Shown: positions 9,107 through 20,232 of the stretch, piece after piece
How the letters are laid out: each line of letters begins with the position of its first letter
How positions within the stretch are numbered: the first letter of the stretch is position 1
Notes under the pieces: model-generated
The model's input: the letters and a program-made list of their open reading frames with translations, nothing else
What the model was told of the DNA's origin: nothing
Database searches by the model: none
Made by a program: the position numbers and the translations under genes
From: Candidatus Rokubacteria bacterium 13_1_40CM_68_15
Lineage (GTDB): Bacteria > Methylomirabilota > Methylomirabilia > Rokubacteriales > CSP1-6
NCBI GenBank assembly: GCA_001917585.1
Contig: MNEG01000071.1
Location: 1-37,887, forward strand
Length of the DNA: 37,887 nucleotides
Direction of reading: 5' to 3'

Positions 9107-10482
9107 ATCGGCGAGCCCGAGATGATCACGAGCACGTCGTTCATCCGGACGGAGCCGTCACCCAGGAGCGTCGCCTCGACCTCTTCGATCATCTCGTCGG
9201 TGGTTTCCACCTTGCGGATCAGTCGTGACGAGACGCCCCAGGACAGCGCGAGGCGCCGCTGGACCTCGACGAACGGAGTCAGCGCGATGATCGCCACGTC
9301 GGGCCGCTCCTGGGAGATGAGGCGCGCCGAGAAGCCGGACTGGGTGAACGCCACGATCGCGCGGGCGCCGAGCACGCGGGCGGCCGACGCCGCGGCGTCG
9401 GAGACGGCTTCCGGAAAGCCCACGCCGACTCGCTCCTGCCGCCGCCAGCGTATCTCCGACTTCAGTGCTGCCTGCTCGGCGCGCTCGGCGATGCGGGCCA
9501 TCACGGCGACCGCCTCCACCGGGTAGCGGCCGGTGGCCGTCTCCGCCGAGAGCATGATTGCGTCGGCGCCGTCGAAGATGGCCGTCGAAACGTCCGAGAC
9601 TTCTGCTCGCGTAGGCCTCAAGTGCGTCACCATCGACTCGAGCATCTGCGTGGCCACGATCACCGGCACCTTGGCCGCTCGCGCCTGCCGGATGACTTCC
9701 TTCTGAATGTGGGGCACTTCCTCCAGCGGGACGTCGACGCCCAGGTCGCCGCGCGCCACCATCACCGCGTCGACCATCGTGAGGATCCCCGGAAGGTTGG
9801 CGACGATCTCCTGGCGCTCGAGCTTGGCGACGATCGGCAGATCGGCGCCCTGGTCGCGCAGGAATTTCCGCACCTCACCGATGTCGGCGGCCGAGCGGAC
9901 GAACGACACGGCGACGAAGTCGATACCCTGCCGGATGCCGAATCGGAGATCCTCGCGGTCCTTCTCGGTCAGGCACGAGACGGGCAACGGCACGCGCGGG
10001 AACGAGATGCCCTTGTGGTCGCTGATGCGCCCCCCGGCCACGATGCGGCAGCGCACGGCATCCGCGGTCGTCTCCTCCACGCGGAGCTGGATCATGCCGT
10101 CATCCATCCAGACCTCGTCGCCCGGCTTCAGCTCGGCCAGGTACTCGGGATGGGTGACGCTGGCGCCGTCGGCCGTTCCCACGATCGGGCGGGCGGACAG
10201 CGTGAAGAGCCGCCCCGGCTCGAGATCGACGCGCCCGCCCCCGGCCGGTCCGAACGTGCCGAGCCGGATCTTCGGGCCCTGCAGGTCCTGAAGGATGGCG
10301 ATGGGACGGCCCCAGCGTTCCTCGCCGAGCCGGATCTGACGAATGACCTCGGCGTGCTCGGCGTGGGTGCCGTGGGAGAAGTTCACGCGGGCCACGTCCA
10401 TGCCGGCGGCGACGAGCCGATCGAGGAGCGCGGCACTGCTGCTGGCGGGCCCGATGGTGCACACGATCTTCGTGCGACGCAT
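9049..10482 (-). CDS. pyk: Pyruvate kinase
   Basis: 477 residues, the usual length for bacterial pyruvate kinase, converting phosphoenolpyruvate and ADP to pyruvate and ATP in glycolysis. Diagnostic segments: the N-terminal RRTKIVCTIGPAS, ARVNFSHG, the catalytic-loop LQDLQGPKIRLG, VAKLERQE with the catalytic lysine, MVARGDLGVDVP, and ATQMLESM followed by PTRAEVSDV and IFDGADAIMLSAETA. A C-terminal allosteric-type domain (about residues 350-477) is present. ATG at 10482 is preceded by AAAGGA about 9 nt upstream and by a strong 12-bp hairpin and the 42-bp repeat array. The 3' end overlaps the GTG start of the giant kinase, suggesting translational coupling. Confidence 0.97.
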   Translation of the reverse strand: MRRTKIVCTIGPASSSAALLDRLVAAGMDVARVNFSHGTHAEHAEVIRQIRLGEERWGRPIAILQDLQGPKIRLGTFGPAGGGRVDLEPGRLFTLSARPIVGTADGASVTHPEYLAELKPGDEVWMDDGMIQLRVEETTADAVRCRIVAGGRISDHKGISFPRVPLPVSCLTEKDREDLRFGIRQGIDFVAVSFVRSAADIGEVRKFLRDQGADLPIVAKLERQEIVANLPGILTMVDAVMVARGDLGVDVPLEEVPHIQKEVIRQARAAKVPVIVATQMLESMVTHLRPTRAEVSDVSTAIFDGADAIMLSAETATGRYPVEAVAVMARIAERAEQAALKSEIRWRRQERVGVGFPEAVSDAAASAARVLGARAIVAFTQSGFSARLISQERPDVAIIALTPFVEVQRRLALSWGVSSRLIRKVETTDEMIEEVEATLLGDGSVRMNDVLVIISGSPMWVTGTTNLLKLHRVGERR

Positions 10483-10499
10483 GCTTCTCGTCCTTTAGA

Positions 10500-10526
10500 T
10501 CAGAGGGGGCGAGGCGCCCCCTCCGA
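10500..10526 (-). promoter_or_regulatory. 12-bp hairpin in the leader of pyk
   Basis: On the plus strand TCAGAGGGGGCG, loop AGG, CGCCCCCTCCGA; the arms pair over 12 bp with a single mismatch (the inner 8 bp are perfect). It begins about 18 nt upstream of the pyk ATG and is followed in the direction of transcription by the ribosome site AAAGGA. No T-tract follows on the minus strand, so it is not a classical intrinsic terminator; it could be a terminator of uvrA, an mRNA-stabilising leader or an attenuator. Its 3' arm and flank closely match the hairpin upstream of livG near 34.5 kb. Confidence 0.6.
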
Positions 10527-10673
10527 TACCTCCCCGTTTGCCCGGGGTGTCAACACGGTTTCTGCAATACCTCCCCGGTTTGCGCGGGGTGTCAACACGG
10601 TTCCGGCGATACCTCCCCGGTTTATCCGGGGTGTCAACACGGTTTCTGCAATACGTCCCTGTTCACGCGGGGG

Positions 10674-10690
<17 letters not shown>
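10526..10690. repeat. 42-bp tandem repeat array (about four units)
   Basis: Four head-to-tail units start at 10526, 10567, 10609 and 10651. Units 2 and 3 are 42 nt, unit 1 is 41 nt and unit 4 is a diverged partial copy running into the end of uvrA. Core plus-strand features are ATACCTCCCC at the start and GTGTCAACACGGTT in the middle. Each unit contains a small inverted repeat, CCCC(G)G ... C(G)GGG, whose loop differs between units (TTTGCC, TTTGCG, TTTAT) while the arms are kept. The array lies between the uvrA stop and the pyk leader hairpin. It is not CRISPR: there are no unique spacers. Confidence 0.85.
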
Positions 10691-13586
<2,896 letters not shown>

Positions 13587-13595
13587 ATCCTGCCT

Positions 13596-13624
13596 ATTGT
13601 GGCGAGATCGGACGAAGGGCGCAA
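13596..13624 (-). promoter_or_regulatory. uvrA: Possible sigma70-type promoter of uvrA
   Basis: On the minus strand TTGCGC (13624-13619), a 17-nt spacer, and CACAAT (13601-13596); each hexamer matches 4 of 6 consensus bases. A start of transcription about 7 nt further would fall almost at the uvrA ATG (13586), implying a very short or absent leader, which fits the lack of a clear ribosome site. No LexA-type operator was recognised. Weak evidence, based on hexamers only. Confidence 0.3.
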
Positions 13625-13667
13625 GTCTAAAGGAGTTTTCTGCGGCCCGGCTCCTACTTGCGGCGGC

Positions 13668-15881
13668 TCACGGCAGCGTGCAGACGCCCCGTGACAGCTC
13701 CTCGCGCATCGCGCGGATCGATGTCATGCGGATGTAGAAGATCAGGTCGCAGAGATTGCCGCCGGTGATCTCCGGGCGCTGAACTTCGCCGCCCATCCCC
13801 GCGTGGATGTAGTCGGCCAGCTGCGCGTCGCTCCAGTACGCCATCTCGTCGAAGTTCGGCAGCCCGAGCGCCCCCAAGCCGTTCAGTCCCCGGAGCAGCA
13901 CGAAGCTCGGGCGCGCCGGACCGCCGGCGATCGTGCCGCGCGTGTAGATGTTCTGGCCGTTGAGCCAGTACGAGTAGTCGTTGTTCAAGAAGCTTCGGTA
14001 TTTCGGATCCCCGGGCAGGAGGCGGCGCCACACGGTCACGCCGAGCGAGCCGAAGCCGGACGTGATCATCCGGGCCTCCGTGGACGACACGGCGATCGCC
14101 CAGGAGTAGTGACCACCTGCGTCGACGACGATCGAGAGCGGTCCCTGGTAGAGAGGTCCTGTCCCGCCGGCGTGCTGACGCACCGTCGTGCCGTCGGCTG
14201 ACAGTCGCCAGATCTCGGCGCGGCCCTGGCCGACCGAGAACGCCACGACAATGTCGCCGACCGGACCCATCGTCCCGACGCGGTCGACGTCGAGCCAGAT
14301 CCAGGAGTCCAGCGTCGCGCCAAACGAGGACCCGAGCTGGGTGTACGCGCCCGTGGTCTTGCTGAGCCGGTGCACCGTCTTGGTCGAGCTCTGCGCGATG
14401 ACGAGATCGCCTTGCGGATCGACGCGCACGACGAGCGGCTGGTTCACTGCGGGCGACGCCGGGAGCGTGCTCACGAGACCCGTATCGGGCTCGATCTCGC
14501 GCACGGCCCCCGGACGTCCGTTGTCCGTCACATAGAGGTCGCCGGTCGCCCCGAAGGCCACGCTCGTCGGCGTGTCGAACCGCGCCTGGAGACGCGGACC
14601 ATCGACACGGCCGGCCACATGCGGTGTCCCCGCGTACGTCGCCACCGAGACGGGCGTGGTCGAGAGATCCACTCTCGCGATGCGATGGTTGAGGCTGTCG
14701 GCCACGTAAAGAACACTGGCGTTCGTCGGGTCCACCGCGAGGTCGGTCGGCCCGTTGAACAGCAGGCCGCCCTCGAAGGTCCCGATCGTCACCTTGTTGG
14801 CGGCCACGATCTGAGCGGTGGAAACCGTCGTCGAGCCCACGCCACTGGCGCTGGGGGGATCCTGAAGCGGCACGCCGTCGCGGCGCGTGACCGGACCGGC
14901 TAGGGTCGTGACCGTGCCGTTGGCCTGGAGCAGGAAGAGCCGCCCGGCCACGTCGATCCCGTACCAGTCGTTCGTGCCGGGCTTCTGGGCGTAGGTCGAA
15001 TACGGGCTCACGAGGGCGTCATTGCGTGGCCCGTCGTAGTTCACGTGCCGCGTGACGCCGTCGACCGAGTCGACGACGTTCGAGTACACCTGATCGTACT
15101 TCCAGCCGACGACAACCGAGCCGTCGGCCTTCCGAACGAACATTGGCAGCTCTTCGTAGAGGTCGTGGACCTGGTGCTCGACCGGTTCGATGAACCACTG
15201 ATTCCAATCACGCCCGGTCACGGAACCCGCCCACGAGGGTGATAGCGTCGTCACCCACGGGACCGAAGTTGGTCGCGGCGCCGGATAGGGCACGGTGTCG
15301 CAGGCGGCCCCATAACCCCAGCCGCTTCCATCCGGGAAATGCGTGTACGGGCACACCTGCACGCGCGGTCCCGACGATGCTGGCGGCGGAGGCGCCGGCG
15401 GTGGTGGAGTCGGCGCCGGCGGCGGCGGTGGCGGAATTGGATCCGGCGGCGGCGGAGTCGGCGCCGGCGGCGGTGGTGGCGGTGGTGGTGGAGTTGGATC
15501 CGGCGGCGGAGGTGCCGGCGGTGGCGGCGTTGGAGGTTGTGGTGGCGGCGCGGGAGCCGGGTTCTGGACGGTGACCTGCCTGGTCTTCGTGCCGGTGACC
15601 GTGCCAGACGTCGACAGGCGCTGCGCCCGAACGCTGTGGCTTCCGTTCGCAACGGCTGTCGTGTCCCACGAGAACGTGCACGGAGTCTTCGGCGGCGTCG
15701 TGCAGCGCACCTGGATGACGCCGTCGATCACCACGCGCATCTCGCCCAGGTTTCTCAGATTGTCCGTGCGCGCCGTGGCAGTGACGATCCCGACCGCAGG
15801 TGATGGAACGTCGATGAAGACCGCCGCCCCTGCGGCCGAGGCGAGAGCGAGCACCAGTGCAGCAGCGAGAACGAACTTCAA
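13668..15881 (-). CDS. Secreted Ig-like / proline-rich / NHL-repeat protein
   Basis: 737 residues starting with TTG at 15881 (AGGG a few bases upstream). A signal peptide MKFVLAAALVLALASAAGAA predicts export. Residues about 22-106 look like a bacterial Ig-like fold (ending TKTRQVTVQ), followed by a proline-rich linker about 108-168 (PPPP alternating with A, T, D). After a segment with several Cys and Trp residues, a beta-propeller region follows at about 340-600 with NHL-type motifs such as LFNGPTDLAVDP, LYVADSLNHRIARVDL and FDTPTSVAFGATGDLYVTDN. The C-terminal 60 residues (YWSDAQLADYIHAGMGG) recall the last helix of c-type cytochromes, but no CXXCH is present. NHL propellers usually bind proteins, RNA or glycans; the substrate here is unknown. 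The gene stands between uvrA and a membrane protein gene. Confidence 0.85.
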   Translation of the reverse strand: MKFVLAAALVLALASAAGAAVFIDVPSPAVGIVTATARTDNLRNLGEMRVVIDGVIQVRCTTPPKTPCTFSWDTTAVANGSHSVRAQRLSTSGTVTGTKTRQVTVQNPAPAPPPQPPTPPPPAPPPPDPTPPPPPPPPPAPTPPPPDPIPPPPPPAPTPPPPAPPPPASSGPRVQVCPYTHFPDGSGWGYGAACDTVPYPAPRPTSVPWVTTLSPSWAGSVTGRDWNQWFIEPVEHQVHDLYEELPMFVRKADGSVVVGWKYDQVYSNVVDSVDGVTRHVNYDGPRNDALVSPYSTYAQKPGTNDWYGIDVAGRLFLLQANGTVTTLAGPVTRRDGVPLQDPPSASGVGSTTVSTAQIVAANKVTIGTFEGGLLFNGPTDLAVDPTNASVLYVADSLNHRIARVDLSTTPVSVATYAGTPHVAGRVDGPRLQARFDTPTSVAFGATGDLYVTDNGRPGAVREIEPDTGLVSTLPASPAVNQPLVVRVDPQGDLVIAQSSTKTVHRLSKTTGAYTQLGSSFGATLDSWIWLDVDRVGTMGPVGDIVVAFSVGQGRAEIWRLSADGTTVRQHAGGTGPLYQGPLSIVVDAGGHYSWAIAVSSTEARMITSGFGSLGVTVWRRLLPGDPKYRSFLNNDYSYWLNGQNIYTRGTIAGGPARPSFVLLRGLNGLGALGLPNFDEMAYWSDAQLADYIHAGMGGEVQRPEITGGNLCDLIFYIRMTSIRAMREELSRGVCTLP
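15375..15550 (-). repeat. Degenerate GGTGGCGGC-type repeats encoding the proline linker
   Basis: On the plus strand this stretch is an almost uninterrupted series of GGC/GGT/GGA triplets with GGATCC and GTCGGC interruptions, encoding the minus-strand PPPP(A/T/D) linker of the NHL protein. Near-identical blocks such as GGCGGCGGAGTCGGCGCCGG recur. Such G-runs could form quadruplexes on the non-coding strand and are prone to replication slippage, so linker length is expected to vary between strains. Confidence 0.7.
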
Positions 15882-15949
15882 CGCAACCCTGTGTGTTCGG
15901 CCACGCCTGCCCCCCGAGTCTTGCGGCGTTGTCCGATCGCTGTTCGCGT

Positions 15950-15964
15950 CGCGAAAGTTTCGCG
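15950..15964. promoter_or_regulatory. 15-bp palindrome upstream of the NHL protein gene
   Basis: CGCGAAA-G-TTTCGCG is a perfect palindrome with one central base, about 70 nt upstream of the TTG start. The position suits an operator or a hairpin in the leader, but no promoter hexamers were convincing nearby. The remainder of this 190-nt intergenic region (15882-16073) shows nothing else recognisable. Confidence 0.3.
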
Positions 15965-16073
15965 CTCAAATCGACTCTAGACGTCGTCACTCGACTTCCC
16001 CAAGGAATGCGTTTGTAGGAGGAATGCCCAAGTGTGTGTAGGCGAATGTCCGAGGACCTGAAAAGTTACGACG

Positions 16074-17696
16074 TCAGTGCCGCCGGCCGCCGGCAATCCA
16101 GCCGGCACCTGCGGCGAGCGGAACGGCGAGCAGCGCCGGATGGACGGACAGCACCGGCGCCGTGGGCGCCAGCCACGAGTCGGCGAGAGCCAGCGACACG
16201 ACTGCCAGCGAGCCAGTGACGGAAGCGATCAGCCGTACCGGCGGTGGTGCGTCGACGAGCGTCGGGCCGAGCCCGGCGGCGGCGAGCGCCAAGCCCAGCA
16301 TCAATACGTTCCACGCCGTCGCAGGAACGAGCGCGAGCACCGCCGCGACGATCACGACGCCCGCGCGCAACGCCCGTGCGTGATGAGTCGCGGCGCCGCC
16401 GGTCCACGCGCCCGCGGCTCGGTCGGCGAGCGTCGTGACCGCCGTCATCAGCAGTCCGATGATCGCCACCGCGGTAGCGACGGCAAGGGCCCCACCCCAC
16501 GCGCCGGAGATCGCAACCGACGGCAGCCGCACGAATGCCGCCGCGGCCGGGCCCCCGAGCGCGAGATCGGCGCCGACGTCGGCAGCGTAGACGCCCCAGC
16601 AGACAGCGATGAGGATGATGACGAGCACGCTCGCGGACAACAGGACGCGGGAGCGCGCCGGCGTCCTCGCGCTCGCCGGCGATGCCAGCAGCGCGACACC
16701 ACCACCCACGAGTGTGAAGACCGCGCCCGCGGCGGCAAGCAGACCACCGAGTGCACTGTGCGCCGTCGCGTCTGCCCACTCCACGCCCGAGAGTGGAGCA
16801 CCCGGCACGCGGCGTCCCGACTCGAAACGGACACCGGCGCCCGCGGGCAGCAGCACCTGATCACCCGATCGCAGAGCCAGCGAGTCGCCCGGAGCCAGTC
16901 GCCTCTCGAACTCCGCAGGCCCGCCGCCGTCACCGGCCACGACGCGCCAGATCGCCGTGTTCGTGGCCGTCATGCGTTGCGCCTCGGTCAATGTGACGCT
17001 CGTCGGCGTCGACAGCGTGCGCCCCTGTCTCACCCAGGCGCTGCTCTCGGCGAACGCCACGACTGGCCGGGAGGCGAGCCGACTCCACGCTCGCCACGGG
17101 GTGACGGTCGTCCCGACGGCGACCGCGACAACCGCGATGGCCAGCAGGCCGACCGATGCGAAGAGCACGGGCAGGCGCCACTCTGTATCGCCGCGCCACG
17201 CCAGGGCGAGTGCGATGGGTGCGGCCAGCGCAAGCCCGTGCCAGCGCTCCCCGCCCAGGCCACGGGCGGCGTCCGCCACAACCAGGAAATTCGCCCAGGC
17301 CACGAGCGCGACGACCCCCGTGAGGAGACCGGCGCCAAGCGGTCGCGGCAGAGACCTGGCGTCGCGTGCGCGAACGAGGCGGGCCATGATCGGCGCAAGC
17401 ATGGCCGCGAGAGCGACGAGTGGCGCGGCCGGTGTGGCGGTGAAGATCTGCGTGGCGACCGGTACGAACAGGGCTGGTGTGGCCCACAGCGCGACCGAGC
17501 GGACGCCGGCCGGTGCGCCACCGACAACCAGGCCGACGACCGTGGCGACCGCGGGAGCGAGGACGATCGCGTACCACCACGTGACGCTCACACCGGCGAG
17601 GCGAATGGCGCCGGCATCCGCGGGAAGGAGGGACAGCAGGGCGCCGATGGTGAGGAGAGCGAGCATGACCATGAGCCCGACACGGCGCCTCACCAT
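16074..17696 (-). CDS. Multi-pass membrane protein of unknown function
   Basis: 540 residues from ATG at 17696. I do not recognise the family. The N-terminal 205 residues hold about six or seven hydrophobic helices (for example LMVMLALLTIGALLSLL and WYAIVLAPAVATVVGLVVGG), the segment about 205-310 is soluble and beta-rich (EFERRLAPGDSLALRSGDQV, VLLPAGAGVRFESG), and about five or six more helices follow to the C-terminus (VLLSASVLVIILIAVCWGVY, AGVVIVAAVLALVPATAW). The pattern suits an inner-membrane protein with one extracytoplasmic domain. The plus-strand 546-aa ORF over the same bases is a composition shadow: it has no hydrophobic or domain structure. The gene is divergent from the PIG-L gene across a 105-nt gap. 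Confidence 0.75.
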   Translation of the reverse strand: MVRRRVGLMVMLALLTIGALLSLLPADAGAIRLAGVSVTWWYAIVLAPAVATVVGLVVGGAPAGVRSVALWATPALFVPVATQIFTATPAAPLVALAAMLAPIMARLVRARDARSLPRPLGAGLLTGVVALVAWANFLVVADAARGLGGERWHGLALAAPIALALAWRGDTEWRLPVLFASVGLLAIAVVAVAVGTTVTPWRAWSRLASRPVVAFAESSAWVRQGRTLSTPTSVTLTEAQRMTATNTAIWRVVAGDGGGPAEFERRLAPGDSLALRSGDQVLLPAGAGVRFESGRRVPGAPLSGVEWADATAHSALGGLLAAAGAVFTLVGGGVALLASPASARTPARSRVLLSASVLVIILIAVCWGVYAADVGADLALGGPAAAAFVRLPSVAISGAWGGALAVATAVAIIGLLMTAVTTLADRAAGAWTGGAATHHARALRAGVVIVAAVLALVPATAWNVLMLGLALAAAGLGPTLVDAPPPVRLIASVTGSLAVVSLALADSWLAPTAPVLSVHPALLAVPLAAGAGWIAGGRRH

Positions 17697-17801
17697 TGGG
17701 TCCGGCCGGGATTGTAGCAGTCGGTGCGGCGAACTCTGGAGTTTCGGCGGCGTCCTGTATGCTATGCCCGCATCGAGGACATCACTCCGTCAGGAGGAGG
17801 A

Positions 17802-18503
17802 ATGGCGGGTCAGAAGATCGACCGGGTGATGGTGATCACGGCGCATCCCGACGATTCCGAGTTCGGCGCCGGCGGCACCGTCGCCAAACACGTCAAGGAA
17901 GGCCGCGAGGTCACCTACGTCATCGCCACCAACGGCAACAAGGGCTCGAGCGACCGCACGATGACGCCCCAGCGCCTGGCTACGATCCGCGAGGCGGAGC
18001 AGCGAAACGCCGCCCGCGTGCTCGGCGTCGAGCGCGTCGAGTTCCTCGGGCACGAGGACGGCGAGCTTGAGGACACGCGCGACCTCCGCCGCGAGGTGAC
18101 CCGGCAGATCCGGAAGTGGCGGCCCGACCTGGTCATCACCATGCAGCCGCTGCGCACGAAGAACCTGTACGCGTCACATCGTGACCATCGGACGATCTCC
18201 GGCGTCGCGCTCGACTGCATCTATCCGCTCGCCCGCGACCACATGGCGTTTCCCGAGCTGCTGCCGGAGTGCGAGCCGCACAAGGTTCGCGAGGTCAATC
18301 TGATGCAATGGGACGATGCCGACATCGTCGTCGACATCTCCGAGGTGATGGATCTGAAGCTCAAGGCGCTCGCCTGTCACCAGAGCCAGTTCCAGGACTT
18401 CGCGGGCGTCGAAGAACGCGTCCGTGAACGGGCGGCCACCCTGGGCAAGACAAAGCGGTATGCATTCGCGGAGGCGTTCGATCGCATCGTCATGCCGCGC
18501 TGA
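17802..18503 (+). CDS. PIG-L/LmbE-family N-acetylglucosamine-type deacetylase
   Basis: 233 residues. The ORF track begins at 17724, but ATG at 17802 directly follows AGGAGGAGG and is the natural start. The zinc-binding signature TAHPDDSEFGAGGT lies at residues 13-26 (H15 and D18 as metal and catalytic residues), and a second histidine motif SHRDHR falls near residue 128. PIG-L enzymes remove acetyl groups from GlcNAc-containing substrates such as GlcNAc-phosphatidylinositol, GlcNAc-malate in bacillithiol synthesis or GlcNAc-inositol in mycothiol synthesis; the substrate here is unknown. A possible -10 element TATGCT lies at 17758-17763 with no good -35. The following genes on the same strand are a fatty acyl-AMP ligase-like gene (57-nt gap) and an LLM oxidoreductase gene. 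Confidence 0.92.
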   Translation: MAGQKIDRVMVITAHPDDSEFGAGGTVAKHVKEGREVTYVIATNGNKGSSDRTMTPQRLATIREAEQRNAARVLGVERVEFLGHEDGELEDTRDLRREVTRQIRKWRPDLVITMQPLRTKNLYASHRDHRTISGVALDCIYPLARDHMAFPELLPECEPHKVREVNLMQWDDADIVVDISEVMDLKLKALACHQSQFQDFAGVEERVRERAATLGKTKRYAFAEAFDRIVMPR

Positions 18504-18560
18504 CGGCACGACGGTTGCACGGATCGTCGATTCTGCTCTAGAACACTGACGAGGAGCGTC

Positions 18561-20222
18561 ATGGCTGAGCGCGACCCGATGACAGCAACGACGCTGACAG
18601 AGGTGCTGGGCAGGCGGACGGCCCTCGACCCGGCCCGGCCCTACTTTCACCTCTACGGCGAGACGGTGAGCTATGGTCGTCTCTGGGAGCAGAGCGCCCG
18701 GTACGCCGGCGCGCTGAGCGCCGCCGGGGTGAGCCCCGGCGACAAGGTCGCGCTCATCTACCCGACGTGCACGGAATTCTTCGCGACGTTCCTGGGCGCG
18801 CTGCGATTGGGCGCCGTCCCGGTACCGCTTTATCCGACGCTCGGCGTGGAGGCCACCGCCAACATCCTGAACGATTCCGAAAGTGTGGCGGTCGCGACGA
18901 TCGGGTGGTTCCGCAAGAGCGTCGACGAGAGCTTGACGTCAGCTCCCGGCGTCCGGGCCGTGCTCGAGCCGCCGGATCTCGAGACCGGAGCGCCGGCAAA
19001 CCATCTGCCCGAGAGCGGACCGGAGGACGTCGCGTTCCTGCAGTACACCTCGGGCTCGACGGGCCGCCCGCGCGGCGTCGTCCTGACTCACGAGAACGTC
19101 GTCACCACCTGTCATGCGATGGCCGAGGCCGCCGGCATCACCGCCGACGACCGCGTCGTGTCGTGGCTGCCGCTCTACCATGACATGGGGCTGATCGGCT
19201 GCGCGTTCACGCCGCCGCTAGCCGGCACGCCGATCTGGCTGCTGCCACCCGACCTGCGCAATCCACGCCAGTGGCTCGAGCTGATCACGGAAGTCCGGGC
19301 GACGTTCACGGTGTCGCCGGATTTCGGCTATCGCAACTGCATCCGCAACGTGCGCGACACGTCGGGCCTGGACCTGACCAGCCTGCGCGCCGCGCTGTCG
19401 GGCGCGGAACCCGTGCGCCTGTCCACCATCGAAGGGTTCGAGCGGCACTTCGGGCTCAAGCACATCATCGCGCCGTGCTACGGGCTCGCCGAGGCCACCC
19501 TGGCCGTCGCCATCTGGCCGATCGGCATGCCGGTGCGCACGGATCCTACGGGACGCTTCGTCTCCGTCGGCCGGCCGTGCCGCGGCGTCTCCGTCCAGAT
19601 CGCAACTCCACGGGAAGACACCAGGGATACGAACGGAGCCACGCCGCACCTCGAACAGGCCACCCACGATTCACTCCTGGCTCTACCTCCGATGAATATC
19701 GGCGAGATCTGCGTCAAGAGCCCGGGCGTGATGCGCGGCTACTACAACGACCCCGAAGCGACGGCCAGGGTCCTCACCGCCGACGGCTGGCTGCGCACGG
19801 GCGATCTCGGCTTCATCGACGCGGAGGGCTTTCTCTACATCTCGGGCCGGCTGAAGGATCTGATGATCCTGGGCGGCGCCAACGTCGTGCCCTCGGACAT
19901 CGAGGACGTCGTCGACGAGGTGCCCGGTGTGCGTTACTCGGCGGCGGTCGGCGTCGAGAGCCAGCGCACCGGAACGCAGCGGCTCCACGTGGTGGCAGAG
20001 GTTCGTGACGAGAACGCGGCGCCGGACGTGTACCGCGACCTCGTCGCCGAGATCGTCCGTCGCGTGCATCATCATGGCGGCCATCGTCCCGCTCGCGTGC
20101 TGCTGGTGCGGGCCGGCACGATTCCGAAGACGTCCAGCGGCAAGATCCAGCGCTCGCGCCTGGCCGCGATGGTCGAGGGCGGCGAGCTCAAGGACCGCCT
20201 CGTCCACGTCGCCGGCGATTGA
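18561..20222 (+). CDS. Fatty acyl-AMP ligase-like adenylate-forming enzyme
   Basis: 553 residues from ATG at 18561, with GAGGAG about 6 nt upstream. AMP-binding motifs: P-loop YTSGSTGRPRGVVLTHEN, PLYHDMGLIG, YGLAEATLAV, LRTGDLGFIDAEGFLYISGR and the C-terminal KTSSGKIQRSRL with the catalytic lysine. The combination of PLYHDMGLIG, LPPDLRNPRQWLELI, TVSPDFGYRNC and GLAEATLAV resembles fatty acyl-AMP ligases of the FadD32/FAAL class more than ordinary acyl-CoA synthetases; those enzymes hand acyl-adenylates to acyl carrier or PKS/NRPS domains. No PKS, NRPS or ACP gene is visible here, so a CoA ligase function remains possible. It probably shares a transcript with the PIG-L and LLM genes. Confidence 0.88.
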   Translation: MAERDPMTATTLTEVLGRRTALDPARPYFHLYGETVSYGRLWEQSARYAGALSAAGVSPGDKVALIYPTCTEFFATFLGALRLGAVPVPLYPTLGVEATANILNDSESVAVATIGWFRKSVDESLTSAPGVRAVLEPPDLETGAPANHLPESGPEDVAFLQYTSGSTGRPRGVVLTHENVVTTCHAMAEAAGITADDRVVSWLPLYHDMGLIGCAFTPPLAGTPIWLLPPDLRNPRQWLELITEVRATFTVSPDFGYRNCIRNVRDTSGLDLTSLRAALSGAEPVRLSTIEGFERHFGLKHIIAPCYGLAEATLAVAIWPIGMPVRTDPTGRFVSVGRPCRGVSVQIATPREDTRDTNGATPHLEQATHDSLLALPPMNIGEICVKSPGVMRGYYNDPEATARVLTADGWLRTGDLGFIDAEGFLYISGRLKDLMILGGANVVPSDIEDVVDEVPGVRYSAAVGVESQRTGTQRLHVVAEVRDENAAPDVYRDLVAEIVRRVHHHGGHRPARVLLVRAGTIPKTSSGKIQRSRLAAMVEGGELKDRLVHVAGD

Positions 20223-20232
20223 TGACCGACGG

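Noticed and set aside
5777-9526. 1249-aa plus-strand ORF opposite the giant kinase
   Set aside because: Antisense shadow of the kinase produced by high GC3; His/Arg/Asp-rich with no domain motifs, whereas the minus frame has continuous GAF motifs.
13668-13850. Cytochrome c domain at the C-terminus of the NHL protein
   Set aside because: The terminal helix is reminiscent, but there is no CXXCH haem-binding motif anywhere in the chain.
16077-17717. 546-aa plus-strand ORF opposite the membrane protein
   Set aside because: Highly charged with no recognisable structure, while the opposite frame gives regular TM helices.
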